From Diprion similis (Eukaryota; Arthropoda; Insecta; Hymenoptera; Diprionidae), in contig NC_060105.1 of assembly GCF_021155765.1 (NCBI RefSeq), forward strand, positions 372,001 through 436,000: a stretch of 64,000 bases of DNA. The letters run 5' to 3'. This document shows, in pieces, positions 1 to 28,984 of the stretch; positions within the stretch are counted from its first letter, which is position 1, and each line of letters opens with the position of its first letter. Below the pieces are notes generated by a model. That model worked only from the letters and a program-made list of their open reading frames with translations. It made no database searches and was not told the DNA's origin. A program made the translations under genes and the position numbers.

Positions 1-1585
1 GTTTTGTTGATTGAAAAAAAAAAAAAAAATACTACCAAGTCTGATTATCCCAAATTACAATTCATAATTCGTAGATATATGAATGTTAAACGAGGACTCC
101 AGATTTCGGGTGATTTTCAATTGACACTGTTGCAACTCGTAAAGGATAACACTTTTATCCCGTAACCTGCTCACGTTTGGAAAATGTTACGTTACCTGCC
201 CGAGGCTCAATGACGTTACATCAAAATTTGCATAAAACGAAGATTGAAAATTGAACGACTGTTTCAGAATTTACCAAAGACTTTTTTAATGTAAATTCGA
301 AAATAATTTAATTGCAAATATAAAGCCAACTATGAATTTGGCCCTCGCTTGCTGGCATACGTAATATTTCACCACAGATCTTTGATGTCGCAGCGAGAAT
401 TCTACTGTCAGCCAAATAAATTACAAGAATACCAAGTTATTGTTCTTAGCGTAACTTTAAATCTTGGTTAATGATTAGCAAAATATATCCTCCATCTGAT
501 CTTTCGACAACAATTTTCTTCTGTCAAGTACAAGTTGCCCATTTTACAAAACAGTTTGAAATTCGAGCTATGACTTCTAATGAAACAGCGATGGATTGTT
601 CTGCATGAATCATTTTCGATAATTACTCGGTATATGTACACTTGACGAATTACAAAATTTAACTAGGTTCATACTACCTAATCAAAATGTATAAATACTA
701 CGTCATACTCTTTCGTACTAAATTTGCTCTGTGAAATGTGAGCGCTTTTCAAGCGTAACTCCAGTATTCCCTTCAAACACCTTCTATGTTAATAATTTGA
801 AACTACTACCATCGAGGTGGTCCGTTCTCAATCATTTTCACAGATATTAGTCTTGCGACATCTGCTTCCTATTTCGAACAAAATTTGTTCAGAGTTTATT
901 TATTATAATTCTTATTGAGCTTTGCTGTAGTACAGACAACTATGTCATTACAATTTTTTCAACACGAATGGTGTACTTTTGTAGCATACGCATTGCAAGT
1001 TGACTTTTTACAAGATTTCTTGATATATACAGCTTCTTCTTCGAAATTTAAAAATGATATGATACGTATGAAGTTGTACTCACTTTGCCATTCGCATAGT
1101 TTTGAGGTTCAAGAATCTTTATTTCGGCAAGTCGTAGCAACATTGTAATCATTGTCGCAATGCCACACAAAGGATTCCAGTTGTATAACGTCACATAATT
1201 CAAAATAGAAACAGGGTTCGTTTGACTAATTTTTAATACAATCCGCTAGTTTTCACTGTCTGTGTCAATAGAAGCATCTTTCACAAGTATGAAGTATAGA
1301 AAGTTTACTCCTACCAATACTGATATCCTTCATTGGTATAGTTAGTAAATAATGAGTCTCACGCGTGGCAAGTATCAAGTTAACTATTATGTGTAATGAA
1401 ATTTTTAGTAAGATACTTGATACTCGAAAATGATGAAGCTTAGAACCATGTTCTCAACTATTCGATAATTTAATTGAAGAGAGTTGGATCAGATATTTAA
1501 GTATGAACACACCCAAAACAATTTACAGGAAGGTGAAACAACACATGAACCACATCCACAAAATAAATGATACAAGTATGTACGT

Positions 1586-2713
1586 TAGACCTGTCCTTAA
1601 GAAGTGCGAAATCGAATTTTAATGGTCTTACCCCCCAAATTGGTTCATAATAATTAAAAAAAATGTCAGAATTTGAAAAAAAATTTTCCCTTTATATTTA
1701 CCTACCGCTATAAAGCCTTACTTTTTCCCGTAAGGAAAGCATTGATTTTTTGCGATTTTTGATTTTTTTTTTTACCGCTGCCATAATTATCAGTTAAAAA
1801 ATTTTAAATTCTCAGAAAATGTTGACAGTTAGGTTACCTTTTTGTCGAATTTTTTGGAAAAAAGCAAAAAAAGTCGAAGAACATTGTTTTGAGAGCTAAA
1901 AATAGGAGGAATAAAATGGCAGAGGTTACGAAAAATAGGAAACTTTTCGCTGAAGATGGTAAATTCTCAGAAATAGCTGAAAATAGAAAAAAAGTCGAAA
2001 AGTATCTTTCAGAGGTCTAAATATGGAAGTTAAAATCGGTTAAGTCTTAACACATTTTATTATTATTACAGAATCATAGAACAGAACTTCTAGTTTATAA
2101 ATAATATTTATAAACTATTTATAATAATTATAACTATTAATAATATTTATAAACTAGAAGTTCTGTTCTACGATTCTGTAATAATAATAAAATGTGTGAA
2201 GACTTAACCGATTTCAACTTCCGTATTTAGACCTCTGAAAGATACTTTTTTTCTATTTTCAGCGATTTCTGAGAATTTACCATCTTCAGCGAAAAGTTAC
2301 CTATTTTTCGTAACCTCTGCCATTTTATTCCTCCTATTTTTAGCTCTCAAAACGACGTTCTTCGACTTTTTTTGCTTTTTTCTGCAACATACAGAGAATA
2401 AAGATGTGATTGATCTAGCCCAAAAATGCTTGTATCGAATTCCAAAAAATTCGACAAAAAGGTAACACAACTGTCAACATTTTCCGAGAATTTAAGATTT
2501 TTTAGCTGATAATTATGGCAGCGGTAAAAAAAAGATCAAAAATCACGAAAAATCAATGCTTTTCTTATGGGAAAAAGTAAGGCTTTATAGCGGTGGGTAA
2601 ATATGAAGGGAAATTTTTTTTTAAATTCTGACATTTTTTTTTAAATTATTATGAAGCAATTTGGGGGGTAAGACCATTAAAATTCGATTTTGCCCTTCTT
2701 AAGGACAGGTCTA
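1586..2713. mobile_element. Fold-back (long inverted repeat) non-autonomous transposon-like element
   Basis: The two halves are near-perfect reverse complements over about 520-560 bp each, with an AT-rich centre near 2.10-2.14 kb. The ends read TAGACCTGTCCTTAAG on the left and CTTAAGGACAGGTCTA on the right. The element is flanked on both sides by the same 8 bp, ATGTACGT, at 1578-1585 and 2714-2721, which I read as a target-site duplication. The right arm carries about 60 bp (about 2382-2441) that the left arm lacks, so the arms have started to diverge. No transposase ORF is present. An 8-bp duplication is typical of hAT-type insertion, but the family was not identified. If transcribed, the RNA could fold into a hairpin of more than 500 bp. 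Confidence 0.85.
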
Positions 2714-3117
2714 ATGTACGTACATACATATAGCGCTCTGGGGTGATTTCAGTAATACTAAATATTCTCTCATAGTATTGAACAGCTATTGACGGATTCT
2801 CTGTATTTTCAAAGTTATCACACATGTAAATCCAGCCGAGTGAATTTTTCAAGCTGTATTTTAAATGGTTAGAGTATTTTGAAAGTAAAGTTATGATCAA
2901 ATTATTCCTGTTGACAATTTGTTCGCTATGAATCATTACTCAATAATAACTGTGGGGTAAGAAAAATGTCTAATAGCCAAAATTTAATTACAAGCTTGCC
3001 GATGACTAACGTCTTGATTCTGTGCCTATGTTTAAATTCTCCTTGCGAATATTTTGCCAGCATTTTCTCCATAGATACAATCTCTCGACCTTATCCTAAT
3101 TATGGTCAAGACTTATT

Positions 3118-3422
3118 TATTGTCGAAGATGAGTGACAAGACATCTACTGTTTGCTGACGTTGTAGCCCTTCAAGGAGGGATCTCCGCAGTTATTTATAA
3201 AAATTGGCCATTGGCTATTGACCCAGGCATGGATGGTTCCTGATTTTTCTTATTTGGTTCCATTTATTAATAACGGAACTACGTTATTCACACTAATTGT
3301 TATGTTTCTCTTTTTTAAATAGAAATGTTCTTTGAAAATAAAATACAGCTCTGGGAAGGGTCCCTCTCAAAGGGCTGAAACGTCAGCAAATAATTGACGA
3401 CTTTTTACTTACGTTCGACACT
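3118..3422. mobile_element. MITE-like palindromic element
   Basis: The left end (about 3118-3185) is an imperfect reverse complement of the right end (about 3345-3422). The best matching core is TTTGCTGACGTT plus the following AGCCCTT, which reappears inverted as AAGGGCTGAAACGTCAGCAAA. The element is about 300 bp long and has no coding potential. I could not define a clear target-site duplication. A decayed MITE is the simplest reading. Confidence 0.55.
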
Positions 3423-6400
3423 GGAAAAGTTTTAAGCAAAACGTGTTTCATGACTTTAGTCAAATTTGCAGCTACCCTACGCCTTTACAATGTAATCAAT
3501 TATTCTGGCCTAAAAAATCATTTATCTTCTAAAAATTCGATACAATACCTTTGTATTATCAAGAATTATTATCGAGTAACTGACTTGTGTGCAAGTACGA
3601 ACTTGAATTTCTAAGATGGGTATGAATAACTCGTAAAAACCATAATGAACAGAGAGAACTAAGACAATATCATTATGGCGAGACTAGAAGTATTTGATGG
3701 TATGGAGTTATAGGAAATACATAATTATGATGAGGAAGATATCACACTTCGCTAACAGTTTATCTTACTTCATAAAATAAACACATCGTTTCTTCCACGT
3801 CAGTAATTAACATTGTACGACGACCCGCTTATAAGCTTAATGGCAGTTTGGATAACAGACAGAATAACAAGGTATTGTTCAACAATAATATAGGTGTGAG
3901 CATGTAATAATGGCAACCTGTGCTTATATCATTACATCATTATATAATTTATAATTATTTATGGCACATTAGTCCGCAGGGCAGACGCAGGGAAAGCGGG
4001 AAGAGGATGGATAGCTTGCTCTTGTTATAGGGCTGCCATAGATGTGCTATCGCCTTCCGTTGTCTGCAAATATTTCAACTCTTTTTGTTTGCTCTAAAGA
4101 GCATGCTGGACATCGATAGTACTTATCATGCGCGATTTAAGCATATCGATTAGTAAATAACTGACACTAAATTTTATGCAATGACACGTAATAACGCTAA
4201 ATTGCCAAAGTAATAACGTTGAATGGTGCATACGGGCACGGGAAAGAAACAAACAATTTCAATCATGCTATAACAATATACAATAGAGTTTGTCTAGCAA
4301 TGGTAAATAATGTAAACAGGTACGCGAACCTTTAGAAAACAGGACATCATTAATTGTAAATTAACGGAATAGCAAAAGAACAGCAGGATTTTCTGGAACT
4401 TTTAATGGTGCAACGTTGGTATGGACATCCAGGTGTTTGGAATTGGGGCTAGTCAAATGCACAAGTTTAATTTCGATAATTAAACACTCTATAAAGGTAA
4501 TAAGAAGAAGTGAGAAAATGTGATAAAGTGTGATAAGAGCATAGAACTAGATAGCACTATTTTCATGGAAATAGAAAAAAGTGCCCATACTAATGGGTAT
4601 ATGATTGACTCAATTGAAAACTATCTGCACCGTTGACTTTAAAAGGGATGTCATTACTCTTTTTATCCAATAAAAATAAAATAAATAGATGTGAAAGTTT
4701 AGAAACAATGACGCAACAACATTTTTTTAGTTTCGCTTCATAAGTAACTAACAATTATTGAAATTAGGTTGCTAATTCTACAGCTCCGAATTGCAATAAC
4801 CTCCATAATGGAATGGTTCAAGGGCATAGTACAGAAAAAATATGCGTGCATTTTTGTTAATGTTTTGAAATCAACCTTTCAAGTTATGAGTTTAAATGGG
4901 TAGTCCATATTGTACTTATCTCGTAATTTCAAATTTTGTCACTTATACCAATTTTTTACTGCAACTCCTCTAATTATTATGTATTTATTACACCGAGCTA
5001 GATTTACTGTATGTGCATAAAATAGTAATATTCACGCACACCCTGCGATAGTCCACTTATCGCGATCTGACAAACTCACAACAGTCCATATCCCCGACCA
5101 ACTGACCTGTTCGAATGCATATACAGTAAAATCTTGTTTACAAATTTTTCACTTGTACATGATTTCACATGTGTACATTACGGCCCCATTGTTCTGACAC
5201 TTTTTTCTTACGGACCATGCAAAAAAGTTTCACCTGTATGTTACTGGTTTATGCTTTTTTCGCAATTTTAAGTTATCGATTCCAGTCCCTAGCATATTGT
5301 TTTTAAGTTGAATGTTCGTCACAGGAGATTTTTTTAGTACTTCATGTGCCTATTACTAGATTTTCCAACCAACAGAAATACATGGAGTGAAGCTTATTGT
5401 ATAAGCTAGAGTCGAAATGTGACAATTTAAAGTCAGAGTGAAATAATAACAAATCCTACCATGTTTATATCAGTACAGTCTAACGATAACTATTTTTGAA
5501 TTATAATTTATGTCGAATTCGTTCTGATTTTTTATATCAACCCGAACAAAACTTTTAGTGTTTAGTTACGCCAATCCAAATCGGAATACCATCTCAATGC
5601 TGTACATTCTACAATACATTTTTGTCCGTGTATTAGTGTCCGTGTATAAATTTGGAAACTCAACGAATTACATATGAAACTAACGAGCAATGAATAAAGA
5701 TTACATGAAGTTGATTAATCAAATTAAAACTCATAATAAAGTTTCATAAGACAAGTGCGTTTCAGTCAGTTTCAATTATGTTCCGTATGTGTCTAGATAT
5801 TATTTAAAATAACGTCAACAGTAGGGTGTTTCGGAAAGCTTCTTGTGGCACAATTTTTGTTGCTAAAAATCTCACAATAGTCCATAGTTATCGAAGGAGC
5901 ATAAGGGACAAAAGTTGACATGGAAATTTCAATCCAACAAGTTACCACCAAATTATGCTCATAATTTGTAATTGACCATTAGTTGTGATCCACAAAAATT
6001 TGTGTGAAAATTGTCAAAGTATCATTGTGCTGAATTATTGCATGGACTATTACAGGGCATGATCATAGCAGTTTCCGAGATATGTTTATTCAATCGAACT
6101 TATGTTTTCAAAAGAACTAATCATGAGAAATATTTCAAAAACGGCAATACATACTTGGACCTTCATAACATGGGAATATAGTGAATTGAGCAGCACTTGG
6201 AAGGCTGTGGATAGAATGATAGCTACGTGGTGAACCATAACTTGGTGCTCAAGGTGGAGTTTGTGATTACAATTTGTACATTGAAATAATGTATACAGCT
6301 CATGTATCCCATCAAAGTTGACGGTTTGTACCAGCTCCAATATCCAAAAATATAATTATTCGATTCCGCACATAAATCCGAACCTGATTCTGATTCAATA

Positions 6401-6730
6401 TCCAATTATTGGTGATAATCATCAAGTTCATGGAAATAAAATAAGATTCCTCGCAAAAAATCACAACCAAGCACACTTTGTCTAACGCTCATTCCACTAT
6501 TTATTCTGTTCAATTCAATAACCACCAGCGCTTATAATATTTTCCTCCTAACGCCTTACAAAAAAAAAGTATTATAAGAAATAAATGTCATGATGCTGGC
6601 AGATATTTAGGTTTAGTATTTCATGCTATCTACTTTGCAGCATGCATTCGTTATCATGCTATCCTTTGTATATGAGACATGCACAAGTGCACAAGCATTC
6701 CAGATCTTGCCGTGCCATAAACTTTGCACG

Positions 6731-24929
<18,199 letters not shown>

Positions 24930-25286
24930 TCACTCAGACACTACACCTATTTGTACATATTTCTAATGAAATAAATTATATAAAATGATGAGCACACCAC
25001 ACTTTCACGCCCTTTTCGGCTTCAAACACGGCTCGAGCCTTCAAGTCTGACGTCATCACGTCTCACCAAAACGACACGACAAACACGGCGCACAAAAAGT
25101 ACCCCTCCCTTATTCAACCACGAACGTCATAGCGTTAATAGATATTGAAAATAGGTTCTTTGATAGTACCGCCATCTTCAGATGTATTTATTAACCTTAG
25201 TTAACCTCATTACGACGGGTCACGTGGCTCGGGCGCTGAATTGGCGGGTTGAGGTTTGAACTCCGTTCGGCTACACCTGGGGTCTA

Positions 25287-25399
25287 ATTCTGACTTATTT
25301 TATACTCGTGAAAGAAGATTCTGCTTTTAAAGCTGCCTTCTGATTGGTCTAGATAGCGCTTATAACTGCTGTCACGAGTGAAAAATAAGTCAGAATCAT
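25287..25399. repeat. Inverted repeat in the scrib/Pex11c intergenic region
   Basis: ATTCTGACTTATTTTATACT followed by CGTG on the left matches the reverse complement of CACGAGTGAAAAATAAGTC followed by AGAAT on the right. The arms are about 26 bp with few mismatches, around a spacer of about 60 bp. It may be a small MITE remnant or a regulatory dyad. Confidence 0.7.
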
Positions 25400-25737
25400 C
25401 TCGGGCCAAGTTCCTTGTGCGAACATGGGAGCTTATAAGAGCCACACTCGCGTTTTCGTCATAAGATTTGCACAGAGAGATTCCGTGACTGTGCACCGAT
25501 CTGAAGCCGTAATTAGAAAGAGAAAGCAACAGTAAGAGCGGGACTTCTCACTTTAATCGGTGAATTGGCGGGGAAAACACATAGCTTATACACAAGTATA
25601 CCTCCGCTTGACTCAATTGCTTTCCTGCCTGGTGGCTGATCCTCCACTCTTTGGATCGTATGTACAACAAAGAGGACCGTCTTCAGCTGTTGAGCTCTCT
25701 TTCTAATTGCGGCTTCAGGTCGGCGCACAGACCGTAC

Positions 25738-25843
25738 AGAGCTGCGTTCTGATCTTACTCGAATTAACTCAGGTATCATCGTATCTCTGTCAAAAGCATA
25801 AGATCAAGCAGAGAAACAACGATGCTCAAGTAACTCGAATAAG
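25738..25843. repeat. Second inverted repeat in the scrib/Pex11c intergenic region
   Basis: GAGCTGCGTTCTG on the left and CAGAACGCAGCTC on the right are perfect reverse complements. A weaker match (CTTACTCGAATTA versus TAACTCGAATAAG) extends the arms to about 30 bp. The spacer is about 35 bp. Confidence 0.65.
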
Positions 25844-26294
25844 GTTCCAGAACGCAGCTCAGTCCATCTCGATGAGTCTATGGTTTTCACGATGGTACAA
25901 AAGTTTTCTACCATTGTTCACTCAATTCACTCACCTAGTCAGCAATCATATACAGGGGATCTCTGGTGAAAGGGTAACCGAGTGCTGTGACCGCACGTGA
26001 CCGTGAACAAGCTGCGACGAAACTTGTGCGTGTGTAGGTTGCCTGTATGTAACATATCACGACCTTGTATGCAATAATTGAATGCGAAATTGTGATTTGT
26101 GGAAATACGCTCTCAAGAGCACTACGCTTGAAACTACTTGAAACCCTCATAACCTACGAACCTATGACGTTATAACAAGGTTTTGAAAGTCACACCTTGA
26201 AGAAAACGTTGTAAAAATAATTCGAAATCTGAGTGAAAAACGTAGGTAAAGATTGGATTTACAAAATCACAAATTACAGAAAGCTGATGGAAAT

Positions 26295-26486
26295 ATGTTA
26301 CATTCAGCGAGACTCATAATCTCACTGACAACTCTAATTCGTCCTGATCTAACCTTAAAAATGTTCGACCCACGCGAAGAAGGTATCAGAGAACTGTCAT
26401 CACGTGAATTGACGTACACCATCCTACAGTGTAAACATTTTGTGAAGAATATCAACAGTACAGCTGTTAAAATTGAATTGAATTAA
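26295..26486 (+). CDS. Small ORF directly upstream of Pex11c (candidate uORF or micropeptide)
   Basis: An ATG-started ORF of 63 codons begins MLHSARLIISLTTLIRPDLT, has a charged middle (DPREEGIRELSSRE) and ends with a stop 20 bp before the Pex11c ATG. I do not recognise the protein. Its composition looks more coding-like than the other short ORFs of the region. It could be a real small protein on a two-cistron transcript, a uORF in the Pex11c 5' leader, or chance. A splice acceptor (TTATTCAG) lies between it and the Pex11c start, which would remove it from some transcripts. Confidence 0.3.
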   Translation: MLHSARLIISLTTLIRPDLTLKMFDPREEGIRELSSRELTYTILQCKHFVKNINSTAVKIELN

Positions 26487-26506
26487 ATTTTATATTTATT
26501 CAGGAC

Positions 26507-28538
26507 ATGAATACCACAACCGTGATAGAAGTTCTGGAAAGTTACCATGGAAGGGATAAGGTGTTGAGATTACTGACGTACTTAGGCAAGCTAACTTCTG
26601 GAATTGCCTCATCAAAAAATGTCGCAATCAAGTCACAAATTTTCTCTAGCCAAATCAGTGGTTGTCGTGTAATTTTGCGGCTATTAGATGATTTGCCCAT
26701 GTTGCATCACGTTGTCAGCTATGGTTGGGGCAAATCGGTATGGCACGATTAATAAAACCTTATTTAGTATTTTTTACTTTACATTATAACTTTATCTATC
26801 TTTTGCATGTAGATATCTGAATTCTATATCATGTGTGAGAAGTACGAAGTTAAGATTTGATTTTGCAATTTCTCTCTCTCTCCCGGTCTTAGGAACCTGA
26901 CTGGGTTACTAGATGGGCCACTTTGTTTAAAAACTTCGTGGATGTAATTTTCAACCCAATTGAACATCTCTGCTGGGCCGGAGAGTGCAAAATTCTGTCA
27001 GTGAACGTTGCATTGTTGGACATTGTCACTACTTGGTGCTGGGTGATCTCTCTTCACCTTTCTTTAATAAAGTAAGAATCACATTTTACGAAAATGCTGC
27101 AGGTCCAATAATGTTGTCGAATTTTGATTATATTCATAACAGTGTTACAGCAGCATGGTTGGAGTCACAAATTACCACAATGCTGCATTATTTAAGTTTT
27201 ATATTTAAATCTAGGGTGAAATGCTTTCACAAGTGTGAAAAATGTAAAATAGGTATTTGATATGAGTTATAAAATGAAAATGGCATGCATATAATTTTAC
27301 TGTACTGCAAATACTAAAATTTTTTTAACAACTGAGGTACACTTTCTTGCTTGTCATTTTATTTTATACCCATGTTATTTTTCCTGATAAGCAACTGCAG
27401 TTGGTTGTATTACTGTCTGTCCTTAATGTGTCTTCTGTTAGACCAGATTATCACAGTGTGCAAATGAATCTGCAACGAGTGTAGACGATGATAGACAAGT
27501 ATTGTATTTCACAACAGTTTTTCAATTACAGACAACTACAATTTTCATTAGTTGCCATTATTAAAAAGATAATGCAAGCACAGCAATCACCCACTGTTTA
27601 GTTCTGGAATACCATTCAAAAGGTTCTCATATTTTTGGAAAAAATGACTACAGACAGACATGACGAGTTTTCACATGCAATACAGTCAAGATATGTATCA
27701 AATCCACTGCTTTCTCATTTGAGCAAAAAGATTGATGCATTCCTGAATACGCTTGCTTCGAACTAAAATTTATGTTATAACCTGCCTGTTCTATTATAAT
27801 TTACTCCAATCAAAAAGAATCATTTGCAAATACTGGGCAAGAAATTTTGGGAAAGACGATTGCACAAAGGTATCTGGCAATTAGGTGAATGCATACATTT
27901 TTATATTTCAAATAGAAAATAAAAAATGTGTGACCATATATATTTGAAATTTCTCCTTTTGTAGTTTACATTTTAAATATTACCCAGCCCTGACGATCTT
28001 TGCACATCTGACGATCTTTGCACACTATTGATATATACCTCGTTTTTTCAGATCACTAAGAAAAGTGATCCAATTGGAAAAGCAGAAGGTTTGCTTACAA
28101 CAGACTGAGAGCAACATCGGGTGAGTTGATTCGCTTCGGAGACATTGCTCATTTGTAATGCTGCATATTCGAGAGTTAGGACACATTTGTGGCTGAAAGA
28201 TTTTTGGAATCCTGTGGTGTATGCATGAATTTTTCATAATATAAAATGACTAAATTTCTAGCTGGACGAAAATTCCTGTAGTGAATTCAAACAAGATCAA
28301 TAATTATGATAATTAATACAACAGGATAGCGTCACGCATGTTGGATATACAACAACGCGATGAATCACTGTCTTGCCTAAGATTAATCTTGGACCTGAGT
28401 TATGCAGTGAATTACTTACCATCTGGAGTCTTATGGGGAGGCAAACTCAAGACATGGCATGTGGGAGTGTTTGGGACTGTCTCATCGTTAATAGTACTGT
28501 ACCAGATGTTCAGTAAACATACAGTGTCGAAAAAGTAA
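26507..28538 (+). CDS. Pex11c: Peroxisomal membrane protein 11C (PEX11-gamma type)
   Basis: PEX11 proteins bend and elongate the peroxisomal membrane before fission. Four exons, 26507-26737, 26893-27071, 28052-28120 and 28325-28538, splice in phases 0, 2 and 2 into 230 codons plus stop, close to the 241 aa of human PEX11G. The N-terminus (VIEVLESYHGRDKVLRLLTY) is the family's amphipathic-helix region, followed by the conserved ISGCRVILRLLDDLPML segment. Exon 2 carries EHLCWAGECKILSV and a hydrophobic stretch (LLDIVTTWCWVISLHLSLI). Exon 4 has the second membrane-associated segment (GVFGTVSSLIVLYQMF) and the basic end KHTVSKK. The start follows an intron-like acceptor, so a non-coding first exon is likely. 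The gene diverges from scrib and converges on orb. The first, third and last introns and the exon phases make the model firm. Confidence 0.92.
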
Positions 28539-28824
28539 TCCAGTTCACAATGTAACGAACGTAAATGGAAAAGTATTCTAACTCCGTGAAAAGTAATTGA
28601 ATAGAAATCTAAAATACATGCACTTGCTTTCAGGATGATTTGATAATAGTATTGAAAATTTTGAAATTCAGCAAGATGGGTAATACAGGATAAAATGGGG
28701 TAGTTACTTATCAAGAACACTTTTTATTGTTTTCAACGACTTAGTTTGCATTACACATTATGCTTCAACAAGGATATATCTAACGGGAAAAGGCTAAAGC
28801 ATTATAGAGTATTATTGATATTTG

Positions 28825-28830
28825 AATAAA
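28825..28830 (+). terminator. Candidate polyadenylation signal of Pex11c
   Basis: AATAAA lies about 290 bp after the Pex11c stop codon, in sense orientation. It is the first perfect hexamer downstream of the stop that I noticed. The call rests on position only. Confidence 0.45.
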
Positions 28831-28954
28831 GCTTTGATGTTGTTCGAAGGCTTGGTAATGTAAATTTCCAGTTATTTATTAATGCGTATGTTATCCTGTA
28901 GATATTGATATCAGAATTTTGTTAATATTGTTCGAATTGAATATCTATTAATAT

Positions 28955-28984
28955 GTTGTTGTTATTATTATTATTATTATTATT
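28955..28984. repeat. (TTA)n microsatellite
   Basis: A run of TTG/TTA/ATT triplets, the pure part of which is TTA repeated about eight times. Confidence 0.85.

Larger units (their letters stand above)
1..6730. other. Gene-poor flank downstream of scrib
   Basis: This AT-rich stretch holds no ORF that I can recognise as coding. The short ORFs in it lack family resemblance and convincing splice borders. Two palindromic elements lie inside it, near 1.6-2.7 kb and 3.1-3.4 kb, and are listed separately. The 3' untranslated region of scrib, and possibly one or more scrib terminal coding exons, should lie in its right-hand part, but I could not fix them from sequence alone. Confidence 0.6.

Noticed and set aside
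915-1148. 77-codon ORF near the left edge
   Set aside because: Low-complexity AT-rich sequence; nothing recognisable, no splice partners.
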